The position numbers and the translations under genes were made by a program. Under the pieces are notes generated by a model that saw nothing but the letters and a program-made list of their open reading frames with translations, had not been told where the DNA came from and did no database searches. A stretch of 21,231 nucleotides of DNA from a bacterium (GTDB lineage Bacteria; Planctomycetota; J058; JAJDCP01): the NCBI GenBank assembly GCA_030428695.1, contig JAUIEM010000149.1:1-21231 (forward strand), written 5' to 3'. Below, in pieces: positions 1 to 4,942 of this stretch (positions within the stretch are counted from its first letter, which is position 1; each line of letters opens with the position of its first letter).

Positions 1-156
1 CACGCCTTCGCCCCGGTGCACGCCCTCGCCCCGGTGCACGCCCTCGCCCCGGTGCACGCCCTCGCCCCGGTGCACGCCCTCGCCCCGGTGCACGCCTTCG
101 CCCCGGTGCACGCCTTCGCCGCGATGTGCACCGCGGTGAACGCCTTCGCCTCGGTG
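1..156. repeat. 18-bp tandem repeat (minisatellite) inside the coding region
   Basis: The unit is cacgccYtcgccccggtg. Units occupy 1-18, 19-36, 37-54, 55-72, 73-90, 91-108 and 109-126 (last unit diverged), then a 12-bp partial unit at 127-138 and a diverged unit at 139-156. Units at 19-90 are identical, which suggests recent slippage or unequal exchange, while the inner edge of the array is older. The period is a multiple of three, so copy-number changes keep the reading frame. The array probably continues beyond position 1. Confidence 0.95.
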
Positions 157-318
157 GACGGCTTTGCCGGCCGCGGCCCCACCCCCGCCACCGCGCTGCG
201 CCTGGAGCGCGGCGAGCTCGCGACCGAGACGGGCGATCTCCTGCATCGCCGCGTTCCAATCTGCCGACCGGATGATGTCCCCGCGTTGCACGGGTTTGTA
301 TTCGAAGGGAGCCGCCAT
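1..318 (-). CDS. HRGEGV hexapeptide-repeat protein, 5' part (runs off the left edge)
   Basis: This is the N-terminal 106 codons of a gene that leaves the window without a stop. It starts at ATG 316-318, with GAGGAA just upstream on the minus strand. Residues 1-42 form a compact head containing GDIIRSADWN (13-22) followed by a helical stretch to about residue 42. A GGGGG hinge comes next. From H55 the protein is almost pure HRGEGV hexapeptide (one HRGEGV, one short HRGA, then seven more HRGEGV to the edge). I recall GDxIRxxDWN heads from the start of bacterial and phage surface or tail-associated proteins with low-complexity tails, but I cannot name the family. There is no signal peptide. The plus-strand frame over the same bases gives an HALAPV repeat and then a ragged tail. 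The minus frame has the ribosome site, an amphipathic head and an uninterrupted frame, so it is preferred. Function is unknown. Confidence 0.7.
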   Translation of the reverse strand, partial: MAAPFEYKPVQRGDIIRSADWNAAMQEIARLGRELAALQAQRGGGGGAAAGKAVHRGEGVHRGAHRGEGVHRGEGVHRGEGVHRGEGVHRGEGVHRGEGVHRGEGV

Positions 319-383
319 GATTTCCTCGCTCTTCCTGGGGAAGGTCCTGTCTGCGGACCGCACGAAGAGCGAGAGAGGAAATC
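319..383 (-). promoter_or_regulatory. Leader hairpin that can pair with the ribosome binding site of the repeat-protein gene
   Basis: Arms at 364-383 and 319-334 are complementary over 16 bp, with a 4-nt bulge (TCTC on the minus strand). The 3' arm ends directly at the ATG and contains the GAGGAA ribosome site. The loop between them holds a second hairpin, GGTCC (355-359 minus) with GGACC (343-347 minus). The arms are direct observation. Translational control, for example by a protein or a thermosensor, is inference. Confidence 0.6.
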
Positions 384-896
384 CCGTGCCAGCCTGTTAC
401 AGGGGTCAGATCTTGTTGCTCATCAATACCTTGTGGCGTGGATCACGAAGTTCGCGCTGCGTCTGCCGTGTCGGCCGCACGGAGCGGATCAGCGCCTGGT
501 GCAGCGCCGTGCAGCACTGTGCAGCGGCTCGCGCCGTTGGTGCATTCGCGCCCCTGTCCTCGGCAGAGGTTCACGCGAAGCGGTGCCGGTTCTCGAGCGA
601 CGACGGGAGCGTGAACCCGGTGATGAGGCCCACGGAACCCGCTGACGCACGCCCGTACGCGTGCGGCGGGCGGGGGTAAACCCCGCCCCTACCTTGGATT
701 TCGACGCACACCACGAGTGATCTCGGACGTGCGGCATGCGAGCCATGCCTCGCTTGGGCTGATGGTCCTATCCGAATGTAGGGGAGGGGTTTACCCCCTC
801 CCGCGAACGGGAGAAGGGCGCACCTGACTGGACCCTCTTCAACCCTCCCCTGCCGCGGTTTGTGCACCCATTCCCGGGCAGGCCGCCCTGCCGAGC
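384..896. other. Gene-free stretch
   Basis: About 510 bp lie between two minus-strand genes. The open frames here have no ribosome sites and no recognisable protein, and several read through the GC-rich hairpins. The only clear structures are the REP-like pair at 668-803 and a CGCACGC/GCGTGCG hairpin just before it. I see no RNA gene. Confidence 0.6.
668..803. repeat. REP/BIME-like pair 1: two inverted GTAG hairpins
   Basis: The first hairpin is GGGCGGGG (668-675), GTAAA loop, CCCCGCCC (681-688), followed by CTAC (689-692). The second begins GTAG (778-781), then GGGAGGGG (782-789), TTTAC loop, CCCCTCCC (795-802). Read with GTAG at the 5' end, the two elements point at each other in inverted orientation and differ mainly by one compensatory pair change (C-G to A-T). 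A 5' GTAG before an imperfect palindrome is the hallmark of REP elements moved by RAYT (TnpA-REP) transposases. No RAYT gene is in the window. Confidence 0.75.
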
Positions 897-1769
897 CTAC
901 TCGCCGTCCGACGCAAGTCTCGCCGCGAGGTCATGGGCAGCCCGCAGGAAGATCTCCTCCGCTCGCCCGCGGCGATGTTTCTCTTCGAGCTCCGTGAAAC
1001 CACTCAGCCCGACGCCGCTGGTCAGCCCCACGGCGTCGTCTTCCTCGAGCACCGAGAGCTGGACGAGCAGGCCGCCGGCCGGGTCGATGCCGAGGGTGAC
1101 GCCGAGACGCAGCGCCTCCGCGCCGGGGTCCGTGCCGCAGCCCGCCAGGGCGAGCAGCTCCCCGACGCGGGCCTGCGGATCTTCCCACAGCTTCTCGAGG
1201 GACGGGCCGAGCTCCAGCCTGGCGACCGTGCCCCGGAAGACGCGACGCGGGGGCGCGGAGGGCACGTGTCCCGTCAGCCAGTACACGGTCACTCCTTCCT
1301 CCGCCTCGAAGGCGACCACGCACTGCGCGTCCAGGCGCGCGACCTCGAGCACGAAGGCCTCGCGCGGAGCCGAGCCCTCGCTGCGCTCCAGGAACTCCTG
1401 CCGGACGGCTTCCACACGCCCGCCCGGCACCTCGACCAGGCACTGCCCGCTGCGGATCGACCGGAACTGGACCTCGCTCGCCTCCTGCAGGGCCCAGGCC
1501 CGCCGCATGGCCGCGAGACTCGCCACGTCGCGCTCCTCCTCGGTCGCCCGCCGACGGCCCTGCCCGAGCAGCTCGAGCCGGGCGAGGCGGGCGGTCAAAA
1601 CCGTCAGCGCGGTGTCTCCGACCACCACGCGCAGTGCGCCGGCTTCCGCACCCGTGAGGATCGCCTCATAGGCCTCGCCGGAGCGCGGCACGACGCGGAC
1701 ACTGTCGAGCGGAACGGCCTGCCCGAAACAGACGGCACAGAGCAGGCAGAGAGGGACGGAGCGGCGCAT
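897..1769 (-). CDS. Exported protein of unknown function
   Basis: A 290-residue protein. The ATG at 1767-1769 is chosen because GGAGG lies ten bases upstream and a signal peptide begins there (MRRSVPLCLLCAVCFGQA, probable cleavage after GQA). Upstream in-frame codons would add a non-hydrophobic leader without a ribosome site. The first mature segment (SVRVVPRSGEAYEAIL...RLARLELLG) looks like the small beta-rich, slightly degenerate domain common at the start of exported planctomycete proteins. The rest mixes helices (RRATEEERDVASLAAMRRAW) and strands, with a few scattered cysteines and no catalytic motif I recognise. It is transcribed alone and diverges from the EF-hand gene. It probably acts outside the cytoplasmic membrane. 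Function unknown. Confidence 0.8.
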   Translation of the reverse strand: MRRSVPLCLLCAVCFGQAVPLDSVRVVPRSGEAYEAILTGAEAGALRVVVGDTALTVLTARLARLELLGQGRRRATEEERDVASLAAMRRAWALQEASEVQFRSIRSGQCLVEVPGGRVEAVRQEFLERSEGSAPREAFVLEVARLDAQCVVAFEAEEGVTVYWLTGHVPSAPPRRVFRGTVARLELGPSLEKLWEDPQARVGELLALAGCGTDPGAEALRLGVTLGIDPAGGLLVQLSVLEEDDAVGLTSGVGLSGFTELEEKHRRGRAEEIFLRAAHDLAARLASDGE

Positions 1770-1859
1770 CGGGGGCCTCCAGTACGTTGGATCCTCGTCG
1801 CCGCACTCTGGTGACACCCACGCAGGTCCGGCGAGCGGTCGGCCAACACGCAGTGCAAA

Positions 1860-1877
1860 CCGGGTGCCGGCACCCGG
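1860..1877. promoter_or_regulatory. Perfect 18-bp palindrome
   Basis: CCGGGTGCCGGCACCCGG lies between the two divergent genes, just upstream of the putative EF-hand promoter. The sequence TGCAAACCGGGTGCCG, which enters this palindrome (1854-1869), recurs exactly at 11762-11777. It could be an operator or a remnant of a dispersed palindromic repeat. Confidence 0.5.
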
Positions 1878-1888
1878 ACCCTCGACCG

Positions 1889-1918
1889 TTGGACAGCCGC
1901 CCCCCGGTCGGAGATACT
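1889..1918 (+). promoter_or_regulatory. Putative sigma-70-type promoter of the EF-hand operon
   Basis: TTGGAC (1889-1894), an 18-bp spacer and GATACT (1913-1918) lie about 28 bp before the ATG. Spacing is reasonable and the boxes are fair matches. Confidence 0.45.
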
Positions 1919-1946
1919 GGTCCGCACCACCGTCGGGAGGTCAGAC

Positions 1947-2153
1947 ATGGACGAAGAACAGGTCAAGGCAGACTTCGAACGCTTCGACCGCGACGCCAAC
2001 GGGAAGATCGACCTCGCGGAGTTCACCGAGCTGATGCAGAGCCTGGACGCGGGCATGAATGCGGCCCAGACCACGCGGGCCTTCCAGATCATCGACCTGG
2101 ACGAGAACGGCCTGATCGACTTCGCCGAGTTCCACGACTGGTGGACGAGCTGA
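1947..2153 (+). CDS. Small EF-hand calcium-binding protein
   Basis: A 68-residue protein that is essentially one EF-hand pair. Loop 1 is residues 14-25 (D14, D16, N18, K20, D22, E25) and loop 2 is residues 50-61 (D50, D52, N54, L56, D58, E61). Both keep the canonical acidic positions, the glycine at loop position 6 and the hydrophobic residue at position 8, so both should bind Ca2+. There is no signal peptide, so it should be cytosolic and act as a calcium sensor or buffer. GGGAGGT sits seven bases before the ATG. Its stop is four bases from the GTG start of the nucleotidyltransferase, so the two are probably co-transcribed and translationally coupled. The family assignment is certain. The partner it regulates is not known, and the neighbouring enzyme is only a guess from position. 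Confidence 0.92.
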   Translation: MDEEQVKADFERFDRDANGKIDLAEFTELMQSLDAGMNAAQTTRAFQIIDLDENGLIDFAEFHDWWTS

Positions 2154-2157
2154 GCCG

Positions 2158-2994
2158 GTGCTCCGCTCCCCCGACACCGATCCGCGCGCCCACCGGGCCC
2201 AGCTCGAGATCTACCGGCGCATGTCCGGGGCCGAGCGCTTCGCGGTCGCCAGCGCGCTCAGCGACGCGGCGCAGCGCATCATGCTCGACGGCATCCGCGC
2301 CCGCCATCCGGAGTACACCGAGCGCGAGGCAATCCTGGCCCGGGCGCGGGTCAACCTCGGCGACGAGCTCTTCCGCCGGGCCTGGCCCGACGAGCCGCGG
2401 CCCGATCCCGGCGCAGCGGAGCAGAGGAGAACAAGCGTGGACGACGCCTTCACCGCTTTCCTCACCGCGCTGGTCCATGCCTTCGAGCAGGCCCGTTGCG
2501 GATACATGATCTCCGGCTCGGTCGCGAGCTCCTACCACGGCGTCGCGCGTGCGACGAATGACATCGACATCGTCCTCGACCTCGCGGAAGACGGGCTCGA
2601 CCGCCTCCACGCGCTGTTCCCGGCGGACTCCTTCCTGTTCGATCGGGCCTGGGCAGCGGACGCCGTGCGCCGCGGGAAGGGCTTCCAGATCATCGCGATG
2701 CAGACGGGCCAGAAGGCCGACTGCCTGCCCCTCCGCTCCCGTCCGTTCAGCCGGTCGGAGTTTGCCCGCCAGATCCGGGTGCAGCTCGCGGGCGTGGAGG
2801 TGTCGCTCTCCACACCGGAGGACACGATCCTCGCCAAGTTGGAGTGGGCCCGACGCGGCGCCTCGGAGAGACAGCTCCGCGACGTCGCCGGCATCCTGTC
2901 GGTGCAGGACCACCTGGACCACACGTACATCGAGCGCTGGGCGACCGAGCTCGGGGTCGAGCCGCTGTGGCGACGGGTCCAGGCCGAGACCTGA
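2158..2994 (+). CDS. Nucleotidyltransferase-fold protein with a fused N-terminal helical domain
   Basis: A 278-residue protein. Residues 1-70 (RAHRAQLEIYRRMSGAERFAVASALSD...IRARHPEYTEREA) match a short helical domain that, in related loci I recall, is often encoded as a separate small gene beside a nucleotidyltransferase. Residues about 94-278 are the nucleotidyltransferase: GS motif G120-S121, the acidic pair D135 and D137 in ATNDIDIVLDL, a third acidic residue D188 (KADCL), then LSTPEDTILAKLEWARRG and a C-terminal helical part. This is the AbiEii/MNT-like superfamily, so nucleotide transfer to an RNA, protein or small molecule is likely, but the substrate is unknown. The start is GTG four bases after the EF-hand stop. 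An internal GTG at 2437 has its own ribosome site, so a shorter product is possible. Confidence 0.85.
   Translation: MLRSPDTDPRAHRAQLEIYRRMSGAERFAVASALSDAAQRIMLDGIRARHPEYTEREAILARARVNLGDELFRRAWPDEPRPDPGAAEQRRTSVDDAFTAFLTALVHAFEQARCGYMISGSVASSYHGVARATNDIDIVLDLAEDGLDRLHALFPADSFLFDRAWAADAVRRGKGFQIIAMQTGQKADCLPLRSRPFSRSEFARQIRVQLAGVEVSLSTPEDTILAKLEWARRGASERQLRDVAGILSVQDHLDHTYIERWATELGVEPLWRRVQAET
2424..2439 (+). promoter_or_regulatory. Internal ribosome binding site and GTG start within the nucleotidyltransferase gene
   Basis: AGAGGAGA (2424-2431) is followed at proper distance by an in-frame GTG (2437-2439, codon 94). This is exactly where the nucleotidyltransferase domain begins, so the catalytic domain could be made alone. 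Confidence 0.5.
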
Positions 2995-3394
2995 CTGACC
3001 CAAACTGACCTCATCGCAAGCTTCTGTCCAGGCTCGAACGGGCGGGGGTAAACCCCGCCCCTACAGAGAATTCGAGCAGTTGTGGGACAAGCATGTAGGG
3101 GAGGGGTTCACCCCCTCCCGTCGTACGTCGGGAACTGACCTTCCGTCGCGGGACGGAACTTCACACTGAGCCCGTTTGATTCACCAGGATTCCTGCTGCG
3201 GACCTGGATGCCGCGTGTCTCGGGCACTTCGGACCCTCTGCGCTGCTCACCTGGGGACGGTGTGCCAGCCATGAAGAACGGCTCCGCTGCTCGAGGGCCC
3301 GAAGCGCCCGATCCACTGCGGCCTCCAGGCCCTCGCGACGAAATCTTGGTGAATCAACCGGGCTGAGGCCAGTAGCTCCCTCACTGACACTGCC
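2995..3394. other. Gene-free stretch between convergent transcription units
   Basis: These 400 bp lie between the stop of the nucleotidyltransferase gene and the stop of the GH105-like gene. They contain the second REP-like pair and nothing else I recognise. The hairpins could also serve as a bidirectional transcription end. Confidence 0.6.
3040..3119. repeat. REP/BIME-like pair 2: two inverted GTAG hairpins
   Basis: GGGCGGGG (3040-3047), GTAAA loop, CCCCGCCC (3053-3060), CTAC (3061-3064). Then GTAG (3095-3098), GGGAGGGG (3099-3106), TTCAC loop, CCCCTCCC (3112-3119). The order and orientation are the same as in the pair at 668-803, but the spacer is 30 bp instead of 85. The spacers show no obvious similarity, so the unit conserved at both loci is the oriented hairpin pair. 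Confidence 0.78.
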
Positions 3395-4942
3395 TCACTC
3401 GGTCGTCCACAACAACAGCTGCGCCCCGACCCCGTGGCCGACGTTCTCGGCCCGCGGCACCGCCTCGTAGTACGCCCGGAAGCCCGGATGCGTACCGGTC
3501 GACGTGCCGCGCAGCCGGGCCCGGCCGGCGACCTGGTCGAGGAAGCCGAGCAGCGCCTGCTCCGCCCGCTCGCTGGCCGCCAGCGCCCGCTCGCCGGCCA
3601 GCCCGGCCCGGAAGGCGCGGCGCAGCCCGCAGGCGAGCAGCGCCGACGAGCTGGTCTCCGGCGGCGAGCTCGCCCGCGTCTGCGACAGGTCCCCCGGCCA
3701 CAGCCCGCTCTCCGGGTCCTGGGCAGCGAGCACCGCCGCGAGCATCGCCTCGAGGGCGCCGACCAGCTCCGGATGCGGCTCCCGCCCCGCCGCCTCGCAG
3801 GCGAGCCGGTAGTCGACCAGGTAGTACAGGGCCCAGGCGTTGCCGCGCGCCCAGAAGCAGTCCTCGACCGGCACGACCAGCTCGACCGGGCCGAGGTCGA
3901 AGGCGGCGTGGCGGAACAGGCCCGCGTCGGGGTCGAGCAGCCCGGCGACCATGCCGCGGCCGAGGGTCTCGCTCTCCTCCAGCGCCCAGGCCGCGCCGCG
4001 GCGGTTGAGGTACAGGCCGTGCATGAACAGGCTGTCCACCCAGGCCATCGGCGGGAGCAGCCCGCCGCCGAGGGCGCCGGCGTGGCTGAGCACGCCTCGG
4101 GAGGTGCGCGGAGCCTCCTCGCGCACATACCGGTCGACCCGCTCGAGCTGCACCGCCGCGCTGTCGAGCTCGAGCCACAGCAGGACCGGCGCCGCCGCAT
4201 CCGCCCACAGGGTCTCCTCGGCGGCGTGTTCCACGTGCGCGTCCAGCCACTCCTCGACCCAGGCGACGGCCGCGCTGTCCTCGGCGACCCGGCCGTAGGA
4301 CAGCACGCCGAGGGCGGCGACCGCTTCCTCCCAGGACCAGCGCAGGGCCTCCGGCGGATGCGTCTCGATGAAGCTCCAGGCCAGGGCCCGCGCCCGCCCG
4401 AGCCGGTCGAGGGCGCGCGGGTCCTCGACGGCGTGCGCGACCCCGGGCGGCAGCCGCGTCGCGTCGAGCACGCTCTCGGTGTAGCGCTCGGCGTAGCTGC
4501 CTTCGGGGTCGAGCGCGGTCAACAAGGCGACGAAGCCGAAGGGCAGCGCGATGGCGACCCACAGCCGCCCCTTCGACGTCCCCGGCAGCAGCCAGGCCAG
4601 GCCGGTCACTACCGCGATCACGGGCCGCGCGACATCGCCGAGGCTGCGGGCGACCGGCAGGAAGCCGAGCAGCAGCGCCGCGCCGAGGGCCCCCTCGATG
4701 GTCCCCCAGATGAAGCGCGGGGCGCGCAGGGAGACACGCTCCGAGAGCGCCCGCGCCAGGGGCCAGAGCAGCAGGTTCCAGAGCAGGGAGACGACGAAGA
4801 AGACGCTCCCCCAGACCAGCAGGAAGCCGCCGAGGAAGCTCCCGGCCTCGCTCTTCCACGCGGCCAGGCCGGCCCAGGCCAGGCCCTGGAGCAGCGACTT
4901 CAGGAGGACGTGGAGGAACAGCGAGGAGCGCCGCTCGCTCAA
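3395..4942 (-). CDS. Membrane-anchored GH88/GH105-like unsaturated glucuronyl hydrolase
   Basis: A 515-residue protein. Residues 1-145 are hydrophobic, with about five membrane segments (roughly 8-28, 34-62, 76-98, 104-122, 127-143). The remainder looks like an (alpha/alpha)6 barrel with GH88/GH105 hallmarks: WVDSLFM (301-307), FWARGNAWALYYL starting near 363, and ETSSSALLACGL. D303 aligns with a conserved acidic residue in this family. These enzymes hydrate the 4,5-unsaturated uronic acid left at oligosaccharide ends by polysaccharide lyases. The TTG start overlaps the upstream stop as TTGA, so translation is coupled to the lyase-like lipoprotein gene. No ATG or GTG lies near the start. Family members are normally soluble, so the polytopic N-terminus is unusual. 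Exact substrate unknown. Confidence 0.78.
   Translation of the reverse strand: MSERRSSLFLHVLLKSLLQGLAWAGLAAWKSEAGSFLGGFLLVWGSVFFVVSLLWNLLLWPLARALSERVSLRAPRFIWGTIEGALGAALLLGFLPVARSLGDVARPVIAVVTGLAWLLPGTSKGRLWVAIALPFGFVALLTALDPEGSYAERYTESVLDATRLPPGVAHAVEDPRALDRLGRARALAWSFIETHPPEALRWSWEEAVAALGVLSYGRVAEDSAAVAWVEEWLDAHVEHAAEETLWADAAAPVLLWLELDSAAVQLERVDRYVREEAPRTSRGVLSHAGALGGGLLPPMAWVDSLFMHGLYLNRRGAAWALEESETLGRGMVAGLLDPDAGLFRHAAFDLGPVELVVPVEDCFWARGNAWALYYLVDYRLACEAAGREPHPELVGALEAMLAAVLAAQDPESGLWPGDLSQTRASSPPETSSSALLACGLRRAFRAGLAGERALAASERAEQALLGFLDQVAGRARLRGTSTGTHPGFRAYYEAVPRAENVGHGVGAQLLLWTTE

Noticed and set aside
1..156. CRISPR array
   Set aside because: The units are contiguous 18-bp repeats without spacers and keep a reading frame.
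16..645. Plus-strand open frame with HALAPV repeats
   Set aside because: It has no ribosome site and, beyond the repeat, reads through a gene-free region with no protein-like pattern. The minus-strand frame has a ribosome site and a plausible head domain.
571..867. Minus-strand 98-codon frame in the gene-free region
   Set aside because: It reads through the REP hairpins and lacks a ribosome site.
2158..2994. Toxin-antitoxin system made of the EF-hand and nucleotidyltransferase genes
   Set aside because: No HEPN or known antitoxin partner is present, and an EF-hand protein is not a known antitoxin. There is no support beyond adjacency.
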